Shown in pieces: positions 18,801 through 27,241 of a DNA stretch of 58,456 nt. A program made the translations under genes and the position numbers. The notes under the pieces were generated by a model, which was not told the origin of the DNA, did not search any database, and saw only the letters and a list, made by a program, of their open reading frames with translations. The number at the start of each line of letters is the position of its first letter. The stretch's first letter is position 1. The DNA is from CAYVKM01 sp964452045 (GTDB lineage Bacteria > Calditrichota > Calditrichia > RBG-13-44-9). The DNA lies in NCBI GenBank assembly GCA_964452045.1, contig CAYVKM010000014.1:1-58456 (forward strand). Reading direction: 5' to 3'.

Positions 18801-19299
18801 TATTAAATATCAGTACAATAATCTGGAAAGCACAGATCCGCTTCCGGACGCCATAGGCAATGATGCCCTGGTTGGAATTGAAAATTATCGGGGCACCGAG
18901 GGAGTCTCTTACCGGAACAACGGAACCGGAGGACCATTGTTCGGTTCACCCCTGGCATTGATGTTTGGCAAGAATAATCTCTATCTTCCTATTGATGATC
19001 CGAACAATCCTAATATCCCTCTGGACTTTGCCCTGATGCAGAACTTCCCGAATCCATTCAATCCATCCACTACTATCCGCTATGCTTTACCCCGTGTCCA
19101 GGAAGTTGAGATTACTATTTTCAATGTCCTCGGACAAAAAATAAGATCATTCGACTTCGGTAGACAACTGCCGGGTATATATCAGATTATCTGGGATGGA
19201 AAAAACAATCAAGAAAATCCGGTAGGTACCGGGATGTATATTTACCGGATGAGGGCAGGAGATTTTGTCAGGGTGAAAAAAATGATCTTACTGAAATAA
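15856..19299 (+). CDS. Secreted T9SS cargo protein with two seven-repeat propellers, a DUF11 domain and a sorting tail
   Basis: A 1147-residue surface or secreted protein. A signal peptide (about 1-28) is followed by seven TolB-like repeats of the type VVWADHRNGKWDIYNY (about 35-345), then a DUF11 domain (about 345-465, from PPGADLAISGSDNPDPVKTG). Next come seven repeats of a second type, such as IVVDASGNVHISYV (about 480-825), a beta-sandwich with IYIGSNGYLTFGDG, and a T9SS sorting tail (last 85 residues, with QNFPNPFNPSTTI and a basic end VKKMILLK). I place the start at ATG 15856, not the GTG eight codons upstream, because AAAGGAGG sits just before it. No enzyme active site is seen, and a binding role is most likely. 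The gene ends in a clear terminator and seems monocistronic. Confidence 0.88.
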   Translation: MNRRKDNQFLCLILFLSFTLVASLVAQNPITQITNSQYLQIDPDIDGDWIVWVDSRSGTPHIYLYNILNSTEIQITSVGGTKSRPRISGDRVVWADHRNGKWDIYNYNFNYPALGDYPLIDYSGDQYYPDIYGDTLVYIDQSAGPTSRNLFMYDIAAGTFPVQITDDNMGPQFNPSIYKHLIAYQTYSGPAADIFLYDAYRQEIITVCDDPNEQKNPTIYGRRIFWEDNRNGNWDIYMFYYYYYTGALLHLEWPFSPILEHNISVKPNQADPHIWGNNLVFADDRNGNWDIYMYSFHTKLWGTLIPISTVPDDEFGPRVFADKIVWYDDQDPSPSIISQSDIFLWERPPGADLAISGSDNPDPVKTGDYITYMFNVMNLGPMNATGVVMTDTLSPNVSFVSANCNIGACTHLGNHVTWTIGNLPSDSSGVIRITVQTTTDGRFSNRAGVSGNEIDRVPENNRVSLQTRVSDFISATIDQGSSPSIAVDRFGKVHISYLTDSWEGDLMYASNAGGFWESQLLDNSETIQSTAIVVDASGNVHISYVDYNWSTTAKLKYTNNIGGSWQPAEILAENSSGFWPLSMDIDPNDKIHISYCETESMASSAPLKYLTNESGTWNLSGVGSNIYAYDYSSIAADQDGYVHLSFYAMGSIGGLGYITNTAIGTWQAPVAVDPNWSGAQLEGMVTDIVVDSLNRPHISYVSGGGDPRQDTWYAVKTAGVWNTTFIDSGEFQSYGNRIDVDAEGNPHILYYHSLSNELRYATNASGTWVRKYVDGDEDFDLWEDGRIFDITTDPQGKVHLCYTKNGKVKYTTNAQYTSHYGGGEDGTGGYYFANSTGGASGSASQPTYDWINPVASGHTEITSWTSGDGNDGYFGPWNIGFNFAFFDSTYTDIYIGSNGYLTFGDGYISNADDASIPHIDEPNNFLAACAMDLDLDNATHPDAHIYYGGDNSHFVVTYWHAYDQGSATDYITFQVILYPNGNIKYQYNNLESTDPLPDAIGNDALVGIENYRGTEGVSYRNNGTGGPLFGSPLALMFGKNNLYLPIDDPNNPNIPLDFALMQNFPNPFNPSTTIRYALPRVQEVEITIFNVLGQKIRSFDFGRQLPGIYQIIWDGKNNQENPVGTGMYIYRMRAGDFVRVKKMILLK

Positions 19300-19361
19300 A
19301 TCTTCCCGGATATTCTCAACTGTTGGAAAGAGAATAAATTCAGTGTCGGAATTTTAACATG

Positions 19362-19394
19362 CCGCCGATAAGAAATCCCTTACCGGCGGTTTTT
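19362..19394 (+). terminator. Rho-independent terminator of the large T9SS gene
   Basis: An eleven-position stem with one A-C mismatch (19362-19372 with 19379-19389), a six-base loop and a T-rich tail from 19390. It lies 63 bases after the stop. Confidence 0.9.
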
Positions 19395-19551
19395 ATTTTC
19401 TAAAATTCAAAATTGCCGGATTTCACTTGAATTGATGGCAAAAATTATTAATTTAGAATTACATTTTAAACAAACTGCCAATCCGTAAAAGATGCCATTT
19501 AAGAATTCGTCAATAGTCTAGATCATTATTTTTTTCAAAGGAGATGAGAAG

Positions 19552-20616
19552 ATGTCAAAATACGAAGACGAAATAAAAAAGGGTCTAAATAAAGTCTGGG
19601 AAAAAACAGCAGAGAAAGAGGTTGTTGAACTAAATGATATAAAACTGGTTATCCTTTCGGACCAGCACCGGGGAACCAACGATGGTGCGGATGATTTCCG
19701 GAAATGTAAAGCAGCCTACCATGCTGCCCTGGGATATTATTTTGAAGCCGGATTTACCCTTTACGTTCTGGGTGATGTGGAGGAGTTGTGGGAAGACCGG
19801 CCCAAACCGGTTATCAAAACCTATCAGGATACGCTTGAGCTGGAAGGCAAGTTTGTTCAGGAGGAAAAATATTTGCGTTTTTTTGGCAATCACGATGATG
19901 AATGGCAATATCAACACCGGGTGGATAAATACCTGAAAAAATATATTACCGCCGGCAATGCAAAGGCGATGGTCAAGGAAGGACACACCCTGGAAGTGCA
20001 GTCCAAAGGGAAAAAACTGGGTGAGCTGTTCTTCGTGCACGGCCATCAGGGGACCAGCGAATCTGATAAATTTTCCTGGCTGAGCCGGTTATTTGTCCGA
20101 TATATCTGGCGACCCTTCCAGAGACTCACCGGTATCTCTGCTACCACACCGGCTAAAAATTTCAATTTACGGTTAAAACATGAAACCGCCATGCATGGTT
20201 GGGCAAAGGAGCAAAAGGGATTGATCCTGATTTCGGGACACACCCACCATCCGGTTTTTACCTCCGAGAGTCATGAGAGCTTCCTGCAAAGAGAAATCGA
20301 CAATCTGCGGATAAAGCTGAAGTCCAGCAAAGCAGCCAAAGAAAAACAGGAGCTTCAGGAACAGCTTAAAGCCTTGGTATCCCGCTTAAACTGGGTTTTA
20401 GCAAAATCCAATGGCGTGCGACTGGAAATTCCCCAAAATCAAAAGCCCTGTTACTTTAATACCGGCTGCTGCTCATTTCCGGATGGAGATATTACCGGAA
20501 TCGAAATCGAAGACGGCATCATCAGACTGGTGCGCTGGCCGGATGATGAGGGTAATCCGCGGAAAAAAATATTGCGGGAAGATAGCCTGGCGAAGATATT
20601 TAAAAAATGCCATTAA
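19552..20616 (+). CDS. Calcineurin-like metallophosphoesterase
   Basis: A two-metal phosphoesterase of 354 residues with all five family motifs: SDQHRG (Asp37, His39), LGDVEELWE (Asp75), FFGNHDDEW (Asn113, His114), VHGHQG (His163, His165) and SGHTHHPVF (His230, His232). The GDVEELWE form and the HGHQ motif resemble the LpxH/UDP-diacylglucosamine pyrophosphatase branch. A charged heptad-like helix (about 241-285), absent from ordinary LpxH, interrupts the C-terminal half and looks like a coiled coil. No signal peptide is present. AAAGGAG lies upstream of the ATG at 19552. The substrate is unknown. Confidence 0.88.
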   Translation: MSKYEDEIKKGLNKVWEKTAEKEVVELNDIKLVILSDQHRGTNDGADDFRKCKAAYHAALGYYFEAGFTLYVLGDVEELWEDRPKPVIKTYQDTLELEGKFVQEEKYLRFFGNHDDEWQYQHRVDKYLKKYITAGNAKAMVKEGHTLEVQSKGKKLGELFFVHGHQGTSESDKFSWLSRLFVRYIWRPFQRLTGISATTPAKNFNLRLKHETAMHGWAKEQKGLILISGHTHHPVFTSESHESFLQREIDNLRIKLKSSKAAKEKQELQEQLKALVSRLNWVLAKSNGVRLEIPQNQKPCYFNTGCCSFPDGDITGIEIEDGIIRLVRWPDDEGNPRKKILREDSLAKIFKKCH

Positions 20617-20736
20617 ATTGTTTTAAAAGATTTTTACTCAAGCTCCCTATTTTAATCCGATAAAATTTCGATACTTTTAGCTGGAATCCGGGGTGGACGG
20701 TGTAATTAATATTTTTAATGCATAAGGAGATTTGTT

Positions 20737-21228
20737 TTGCCGATATACGAGTTCTATTGTCAGAAATGCAATACGATCTATAAATTTTTTTCTTTAAAAG
20801 TAAACACCGAAAAAATCCCCCAATGTCCGAACTGCAAAACGGTAAAATTGAAAAAGAAAATGTCGGTTTTTGCCACGCTTTCCCGGAAAGGTTCATCCGA
20901 GATGACCGAGGATATGCCGCAATTTGATGAATCCAGGATGAAGAAAGCCATGGCCATGCTGACCCGGGAGGCAGACAATATTAAAGAAGATGATCCCCGT
21001 CAGGCAGCCCAACTGATGCGGAAGTTAACCGATGCGGCCGGGATGAAACTGGGGCCTGGAATGGAAGAGGCCATACACCGGATGGAAAGAGGAGAAGACC
21101 CGGACAAGATCGAAGAAGAAATGGGAGATCTTTTGGAAGCCGATGAACCTTTTGTTCTTGAGGAGAAAAAAGGAAAGACAGTTAAAAAGAAAAAACCCAG
21201 AATTGACGAGACGCTTTATGACCTTTAA
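20737..21228 (+). CDS. FmdB-type zinc ribbon protein
   Basis: A 163-residue protein that begins MPIYEFYCQKCNTIYKF, the standard FmdB/CxxC zinc ribbon opening, with the second cysteine pair in PQCPNCKT at about residues 28-34. These small regulators or chaperones are usually 70-110 residues; this one has an extra acidic, helical C-terminal region of about 90 residues that is rich in Glu, Met and Lys. The start is TTG at 20737 with AAGGAG upstream, supported by the family's fixed N-terminus. The function beyond zinc binding is not known. It sits alone between the phosphoesterase and the broken lipoprotein gene. Confidence 0.85.
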   Translation: MPIYEFYCQKCNTIYKFFSLKVNTEKIPQCPNCKTVKLKKKMSVFATLSRKGSSEMTEDMPQFDESRMKKAMAMLTREADNIKEDDPRQAAQLMRKLTDAAGMKLGPGMEEAIHRMERGEDPDKIEEEMGDLLEADEPFVLEEKKGKTVKKKKPRIDETLYDL

Positions 21229-21526
21229 GGTGACCCCTCTGCAATAATTTTACTTCTTTTATCTTACCTCAATTATGATTTTCCGGTAAGAAATTTAAGG
21301 TGGCTGATCGTTCACAAAACCATACAATTGTCAACATTAGCATACACTTCCGATATGACCGCTGGAGTTTGAAATTATCTGCCAACCATTATAAATAAGG
21401 CAAAATACCTCCATTACCCTTTTTGGCATTCTACTTGTCATAAACTGATCCGAGTACAATACCAGGGGATAATTTAAATCAAAATTCCCGGGCATTTTAT
21501 TCAAACTTTTAACCAAGGAGGTATTT

Positions 21527-22717
21527 ATGGCTATTCGCTTATTTTATCTGGTTGCTTTGAGCGCTTTTCTGTTTTTTACCGGATGTGAGAAGCAGACACC
21601 GGTGGCGCCGCCTGAAGCGCTGACCGGCGAGGAACAGCTACCAACCAGCGAGGCGGAAGGATTTGCCAAATGAAATCCCTGCCAAGGATCAATCCGGGTG
21701 ATGACTCGTAATGTCTACGTGGGAACGGATCTGGATTCCATTTATCGGGTGCAGGATCCCAATCTTATTCCGCAGGTGGTTGCCTGGGCGATGCAGATGC
21801 TGGTCTCTACCAATTTTCCTGAACGGGCACAAGCAATCGCACAGGAGGTTGCCCTGGGTCAGCCTCATTTGATTGGTCTGCAAGAGATTTCTTTATTCCG
21901 AATTCAGTCTCCCGGGGATGCCGCCTACGGTGGTACTACACCTGCAACCGTGGTCTTTTTGGATTTTCTTGACATTTTGCTAAACGCACTTCAGGAAAAA
22001 GGATTGGACTACCGGGTTGTTGGTATGATCGAGAATTTTGATGTGGAGGTTCCGATGCTTACAGGTTTTACTCCTCCTGCCACTTTCACCTTCGATGATA
22101 TAAGACTGAACGATTTTGATGTGGTCCTGGCCAGAAATGATGTGGATGTTGATAATGTAGTTGCCCAGAATTATCAGGCATATTTACCCCTTCCCCCCCA
22201 ATTCGGCGAGGTGATTTTCAGGCGCGGCTATGTCGCCATGGATGCAACAGTTGGCAGTAAAACCTATCGCTTTGTAAGCACTCACTTTGAATCCGAGGTG
22301 GAACAGATCCGTCATGCCCAGGCGGAGGAACTGGTGGGAACATTTCAGAATGAGACCAAACCGGTGATTCTGGTAGGTGATCTGAATACCCGTGCGTCCG
22401 GGGAACCGACCTATCAGTATTTGTTATCCCAGAATTTTGTAGACACCTGGACCCGTAATCTGGTGGGATTTCTTAATCGGGACGGATATACTGCTAGCCA
22501 TGATCCGGACCTTCGCAACACCACGGTCAATCTCGATCACCGGATTGATCTCATCATGGTGAGGAGCAATGTCTGGCTATTCAACCGGCAGGTTATTGGT
22601 CCGGTTCTCTCCTTTGTGGTAGGTGATGAGCTGCGTGACATGACGCCTTCCGGCTTATGGCCATCCGATCATGCCGGTGTGATCGCCCGGTTGCAAATTC
22701 CGGTGAGACACAATTAA
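21527..22717 (+). pseudogene. Endonuclease/exonuclease/phosphatase-type lipoprotein, interrupted by an in-frame TGA
   Basis: Read through one stop, this is a 396-residue lipoprotein of the endonuclease/exonuclease/phosphatase superfamily. AAGGAGG precedes the ATG at 21527, which begins a signal peptide with FFTGC and a short linker. A TGA at 21671-21673 ends that frame after 48 residues. The same frame continues directly with NPCQGSIRVMTRNVYVG and the catalytic motifs GLQEIS, GDLNTR and SDHAGV, so no frameshift is involved. An internal ATG at 21698 could start the catalytic part, but it has no convincing ribosome site and would yield a cytosolic enzyme. The cause could be a real nonsense mutation, an assembly error or readthrough; I favour mutation or error. 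The family acts on DNA, phosphoinositides or sphingomyelin, and the substrate here is unknown. Confidence 0.8.
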
Positions 22718-22751
22718 TTCTGATGTAAATTGTCAATTGGGTTAGGTAAAA

Positions 22752-22783
22752 AAAGCACCGGCCACTAATGAGGCCGGTGCTTT
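22752..22783. terminator. Bidirectional terminator between the EEP and T9SS genes
   Basis: AAAGCACCGGCC (22752-22763) pairs perfectly with GGCCGGTGCTTT (22772-22783) around an eight-base loop. A residues precede it and T residues follow it, so it can stop transcription from both converging genes; the minus-strand U run is the stronger. Confidence 0.9.
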
Positions 22784-22806
22784 AAATTCATCAAGACATA
22801 ATCAAT

Positions 22807-23847
22807 CTATTTCATCAGGATCATTTTGCGAGTCTGGATGTTATTCTCTGTTTTTAACCGATAGAGATAGATCCCGCTGGCCACCTGGTTGCCATGCAGA
22901 TCCTTGCCATCCCAGACAACCTGCTGCGGACCGGCGGATTGTCTTTCATTTACCAGGGTTCTTATTTCCTGTCCGGTTAAATTATAGATCGTGAGCGATA
23001 CTTCAGATTCACTAGCCAGTTGATAGGCAATCGTCGTGGACGGATTAAAGGGATTAGGATAATTTTGTTGCAGGACAAATCCCGATGGAGTACTGTTGGG
23101 TGAATTTCCGATGGAGGTCGCCAGTCCGCCATTGGCCAGAATAACATGATCCAAACATACCCAGTTGGATCCGGAACCGGTCGGCCCGCCATTTCTATGA
23201 TCGTGCTTAAAACCTACAAATGGCTCATATCCCACAATCAGATCGTCCACTGTGATATCCATAGCATAGCGATGCCATTCTCCGGTGGGACCCGGATCAA
23301 TAATGGTATCAACCGGGAAACCAAAACTGGATACCAGGCTATCCAGCAAGGAAACCCAAATGGTAAGAGTATCCGGATAAGTCAAACTAATGGCGGTTAC
23401 CCAAACATAGAGGGAGTCGCCGGATTCTATCACCGGTAACCTCGGGGTAATTAACCAATCCTGAATAATCGTGCCATTGGCATTATTAAAATTATTCGCC
23501 CAGAATGCCACACCGGCCTGGGGACGAACCGAATCGCCACTGGTAAAATTAATGCCCTCATAATATTCCCAGGTAGTATCGGGTGCCGGGCTTCCGTCTT
23601 CATTTACTGCGAACCAACCGGGCGGTGGGATGGTATCGGCAAAAATTTCCTCATACTTAATGGTGCCATTAATTTCGGAGCCGGAATTATCGTTTGCCTT
23701 GTTTGCATCGGTACCTTTCACCAGACTCTTTACAGTTTCCTTCATAGTATTTTTTGCTGCTTCATCGCCAACGGTTAAACCGGCCAGGACAAAGAGTAAA
23801 AAGACAAATACCAGCAGGAACAAACTGCTTTTGGTAACTTTACTCAT
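22807..23847 (-). CDS. Secreted T9SS protein with choice-of-anchor J (MAM-like) domain
   Basis: A 346-residue exported protein with a signal peptide (about 1-27). Residues about 70-240 form a jelly-roll of the choice-of-anchor J type, recognised by the order PPGWFAVNEDGS, GVAFWANNF, DWLITPRL and the late SNWVCLDHVIL. The T9SS sorting tail covers the last 85 residues (QQNYPNPFNPSTTIAYQL to TRKMILMK). No enzyme motif is present; such modules usually bind glycans or other surface material. AAGGAGAG lies before the ATG at 23847. It is monocistronic and ends at the shared terminator. Confidence 0.87.
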   Translation of the reverse strand: MSKVTKSSLFLLVFVFLLFVLAGLTVGDEAAKNTMKETVKSLVKGTDANKANDNSGSEINGTIKYEEIFADTIPPPGWFAVNEDGSPAPDTTWEYYEGINFTSGDSVRPQAGVAFWANNFNNANGTIIQDWLITPRLPVIESGDSLYVWVTAISLTYPDTLTIWVSLLDSLVSSFGFPVDTIIDPGPTGEWHRYAMDITVDDLIVGYEPFVGFKHDHRNGGPTGSGSNWVCLDHVILANGGLATSIGNSPNSTPSGFVLQQNYPNPFNPSTTIAYQLASESEVSLTIYNLTGQEIRTLVNERQSAGPQQVVWDGKDLHGNQVASGIYLYRLKTENNIQTRKMILMK

Positions 23848-24225
23848 GCGTTTCTCTCCTTTAATTTAAGATTAGGGTATTATCAGAAGTGAACAAACAT
23901 TCTCATCAAACTGCAGATGTTGATAGGGGATGCACATTCACTAAAAAATTAAATTCTCCTGTTAAACGGGATCTATTTGCTGAATTATCAGCTACCTATT
24001 GATTATAAAAATGAATATGGTAAAAAAGAACCGAAAAAAAATTTTTATTACTGAGCGAGAAAAATCCTTCATACAGCAACATTTTTGTATCAATTCATAA
24101 AAACTTCCTTTTTACCAGAGATATTATGAAAAATGGTTTTTGACCAATTTCAGCGAAAAATCGGGATATTAATATTATTGGAATAATACAGGAGCACAAT
24201 CATTTAAACAAGACCGAGGTTTTGA
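23848..24225. other. Divergent intergenic region, AT-rich
   Basis: These 378 bases separate the divergent T9SS gene and redoxin gene. They must hold promoters for both, but no convincing -35/-10 pair was found. No small gene, hairpin or repeat is visible, apart from the ribosome sites at the two ends. Confidence 0.6.
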
Positions 24226-24750
24226 ATGGAATATCCCATGAGAGCAGATCTGAAAGTTGGAAATAAATATCCGGATTTCGATTTACCGGATCAAAATGGT
24301 GAACAGCAAAAGCTATCAGCTTTATTAAAAGGTATGCCAGGCATTCTCATTTTTCCCGGGGGATATTTCTGCCCAAAAGACCGGCGATAAATGACTAACT
24401 ATGCGACGTATTTGCAACCGGAGTTGAGGGTGGATTACTGTCATATAATTTCCGTGAGTGTGGATGGTCCTTTCACCTCCAAAGAAGTCCGGAATGCGCT
24501 GGATGCCGAATGGACGTTCCTGTGTGATAATGACAAGAAACTTTTGCATGAACTGGAAATGGCGGATCATACCGACAAAAGACATGGTGAAATCTATATT
24601 CCCTATACCTTTGTTCTAGATAAAGACCGAGCGATTTATAAAATTTATAACGGTTGGTGGTATCTGGGCCGGCCAACCGTGGAAGAACTGCGGATGGATC
24701 TCCGGACGCTGATGAGTAAAAGGCCGGACTGGGTTTATTCCGAAAAATAG
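24226..24750 (+). pseudogene. Redoxin (peroxiredoxin-like) gene, interrupted by an in-frame TAA
   Basis: Read through one stop, the frame gives a complete 174-residue redoxin: MRADLKVGNKYPDFDLPDQ near the start, the FPGGYFCPKDRR loop with its candidate redox cysteine, then VSVDGPFTSKEVRNALDA, IYIPYTFVLDKD and YNGWWYLGRPTVEELR. A TAA at 24388-24390 follows CPKDRR exactly where relatives of this family typically have Gln, so one C-to-T change (CAA to TAA) explains it. The next codon is an ATG (24391), so a C-terminal fragment could be made by reinitiation, but it would lack the cysteine and the first strands. A GAGG site precedes the start at 24226. As written the gene is probably inactive, unless the base is an error. 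Confidence 0.8.
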
Positions 24751-24803
24751 GCAACAGAATTTGCACTGATAATTTTTATTCCGTTAATTAGGTAAAGTTT
24801 ACC

Positions 24804-26633
24804 ATGCGAAAGGCCTTGCAAATGTCATATCAACCGATTGAAGATTACGGTATCATTGGTGACCTGCACTCGGTCGCTCTGGTAGGTAAAAACGGATCGA
24901 TCGATTTTATGTGTTTTCCCTATTTCGATTCACCAACTATTTTCGCCGCTTTACTGGATGATAAAAAAGGCGGTCGTTTCGCCCTGGCACCGGTGCAAAA
25001 AGATCCCAATCTTAAACAGATTTACCTCAGCGATTCCAATATCCTGCTTACCCGTTTTTTGTTTAAGGATGCGGTGGCGGAAATCTCCGATTTTATGCCG
25101 GTCGGAAAGGGCGAGCATGCACACGATCTGGTTCGACGGGTAAAATCAGTGCGTGGAGACATCAAATTTCGCATGGTTTGTCAGCCGCGCTTCGACTATG
25201 GGCGCTGCGAACATAAAGTTGAGAAACAAAAGGACGCTGTTTTATTTATTCCGGAGAATAAAAAATTATCTGCCCTGCGACTGCGTTGTAAAGTACCACT
25301 CAAAATAGAGAACGGCGCTGCTATAGCAGAATTTACCTTACATTCCGGAGAAAAGTCGTCCTTTATTCTGGAAGAAGCAAAGCAGGGCAAGGAGTCACCT
25401 TCCGGGGCACCCTCGTATGAGAGTGAATTTTTCAAAAGCACTTTAAACTTCTGGCGGGACTGGATTGGTAAATCCAAATATCAGGGTCGCTGGCGGGATA
25501 TGGTGAACCGCTCGGCTTTAATCTTAAAACTGCTTACCTTTAAACCTACCGGGGCCATTGTCGCCGCGCCCACCTTTGGCTTGCCGGAGGAACTGGGTGG
25601 CCAGAGAAACTGGGACTACCGTTACACCTGGATAAGGGATGCGTCATTCACACTTTATGCGCTGATCCGTTTGGGATATACCCATGAGACCTCGGAATTC
25701 ATGAACTGGATTAAGGCGCGCTGTGATGAACTGGAATCGGATGGTTCTCTGCAGGTGATGTATGGCCTCGACGGACGGCATGATCTCCCGGAAGAGGAGC
25801 TTTCCCACTGGGAAGGTTATAAAAAATCTGCCCCGGTTCGCATCGGCAATGGTGCAGCTAAACAGCTGCAGTTAGACATTTACGGTGAACTGATGGATTC
25901 AGTTTATCTTTTTGATAAATATGGGGAGCCCATTTCCTACGATTTCTGGAAAAATCTGGTCCGGCTTTTAAACTGGGTAAGTAACAACTGGAACCAACCG
26001 GATGAGGGCATCTGGGAGGTGCGGGGTGGTAAACATGAATTTCTCTACTCCCGCAGCATGTGCTGGGTTGCCCTGGACCGGGGAATTCGTCTGGCCCAGA
26101 AACGTTCCTTTCCTGCACCGATTGATAAATGGCTGAAAAATCGCGATAAAATTTATGAAGATATTTTTCAGAACTTCTGGAATAAAAAGAGAAAAGCTTT
26201 TATGCAGCATAAGGGTGCCAATGCGCTGGATGCTTCCAATCTGCTGTTGCCACTGGTGCGTTTTATCAGCCCGGTGGACCCACGCTGGCTTTCTACCCTT
26301 AAAGCTATAGAAAAAAGCCTGGTGTACGACTCCTTGGTTTACCGTTATCAAATCGGAAATAAATCGATTGATGGACTGTTGGGTGAGGAGGGTACTTTTA
26401 ATATGTGTACCTTCTGGTATGTGGAATGTCTCTCCCGCTCCGGCGATCTGGAAAAAGCCAGATTTTTTTTCGAGAAGATGCTGGGGTACGCCAACCATCT
26501 GGGTATTTATTCTGAAGAGCTGGGTCTTCGCAGCGAACATCTGGGAAATTTCCCCCAGGCCTTTACCCATCTGGGACTGATCAGTGCAGCGTACGATATA
26601 AACCGCCGATTAACTATGAGAGAAAAGGGATGA
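24804..26633 (+). CDS. Glycoside hydrolase family 15 protein (glucoamylase or trehalase type)
   Basis: An inverting alpha-glucosidase of 609 residues; GH15 members release glucose from maltooligosaccharides or split trehalose. The N-terminal beta-sandwich begins YQPIEDYGIIGDLHSVALVG, where the GH15 family regularly starts. The (alpha/alpha)6 barrel carries LGGQRNWDYRYTWIRDASF (about 264-282), the candidate general acid Glu405 in DEGIWEVRGG, and the candidate base Glu571 in GIYSEELGL. Lengths of 600-640 are usual. There is no signal peptide, so it acts in the cytosol, for example on trehalose or glycogen-derived sugars. A start at ATG 24822 would also fit. It follows the broken redoxin by 53 bases. 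Confidence 0.9.
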   Translation: MRKALQMSYQPIEDYGIIGDLHSVALVGKNGSIDFMCFPYFDSPTIFAALLDDKKGGRFALAPVQKDPNLKQIYLSDSNILLTRFLFKDAVAEISDFMPVGKGEHAHDLVRRVKSVRGDIKFRMVCQPRFDYGRCEHKVEKQKDAVLFIPENKKLSALRLRCKVPLKIENGAAIAEFTLHSGEKSSFILEEAKQGKESPSGAPSYESEFFKSTLNFWRDWIGKSKYQGRWRDMVNRSALILKLLTFKPTGAIVAAPTFGLPEELGGQRNWDYRYTWIRDASFTLYALIRLGYTHETSEFMNWIKARCDELESDGSLQVMYGLDGRHDLPEEELSHWEGYKKSAPVRIGNGAAKQLQLDIYGELMDSVYLFDKYGEPISYDFWKNLVRLLNWVSNNWNQPDEGIWEVRGGKHEFLYSRSMCWVALDRGIRLAQKRSFPAPIDKWLKNRDKIYEDIFQNFWNKKRKAFMQHKGANALDASNLLLPLVRFISPVDPRWLSTLKAIEKSLVYDSLVYRYQIGNKSIDGLLGEEGTFNMCTFWYVECLSRSGDLEKARFFFEKMLGYANHLGIYSEELGLRSEHLGNFPQAFTHLGLISAAYDINRRLTMREKG

Positions 26634-26847
26634 GTCTGAATCATATCACTGTTAGGTGGTTTTACTCTGAGATTATCACAATAACCTTACTAGAGATGAC
26701 ACAATCTCCTTCGATCATTCTTCCCCCAAAGCCACATTAAATATGATTCTTTGGACCACCCATCCAACTTTCGCTTTTAGTTTTACGATTTCCATTTTAT
26801 ATTTTCCTGGTATTTTTGATTGATTTTTTGAATAACCGGAGTCAGCA

Positions 26848-27240
26848 ATGGATTGTCCCGTATGTAAAACACCGATGATGATCCTGGAATACAATCAGGT
26901 GGAGCTGGATTATTGCCCGACCTGCGAAGGTACCTGGCTGGATCAGGGGGAACTGGAACTGATCATCGATCTGAAGGACAAAATGCTGGATCTTTCAGAT
27001 CTTCCCGATGCGGTGAAGAGCAAAAGACGTTGTCCCCGCTGCCGGAAAAAAATGAAGGAAGCAAAATTTCCCCATACCGGTGTAGAAGTTGACATATGCC
27101 CCCGGGACGGTGGCATATGGCTGGATAAAGGTGAACTGCTGGAAATTACCGGTTCGCAGGCTACCTCGGATTCTCACCGAAAGGTACAAAATTTTATAAA
27201 AGAACTATTTGGCAAAAAATCTGATCATAAGGAGGCATAA
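26848..27240 (+). CDS. Tandem zf-TFIIB zinc ribbon protein
   Basis: A 130-residue protein with two copies of the bacterial zf-TFIIB module. The first has MDCPVCKTPM with DYCPTCEGTWLDQGELE; the second has RRCPRCRKKM with DICPRDGGIWLDKGELLEI, in which the last Cys of the CxxC pair is Asp (CPRD), so zinc binding in copy two may be weaker. The partner is not known. The stop overlaps the leader of lemA: the lemA ATG comes one base after this gene ends, so they are translationally close. The chain zf-TFIIB, LemA and M48 protease looks like one operon. Confidence 0.85.
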   Translation: MDCPVCKTPMMILEYNQVELDYCPTCEGTWLDQGELELIIDLKDKMLDLSDLPDAVKSKRRCPRCRKKMKEAKFPHTGVEVDICPRDGGIWLDKGELLEITGSQATSDSHRKVQNFIKELFGKKSDHKEA

Positions 27241-27241
27241 A

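Noticed and set aside
21671..21673. TGA as a selenocysteine codon in the EEP-type lipoprotein
   Set aside because: No convincing hairpin follows the TGA at the distance of a bacterial SECIS element, the position is in a linker and not an active site, and no selenoprotein genes are seen nearby.
21527..24750. An alternative genetic code (TGA or TAA read as sense)
   Set aside because: The stops differ (TGA and TAA) and both codons end other normal genes in the window, so reassignment does not fit.
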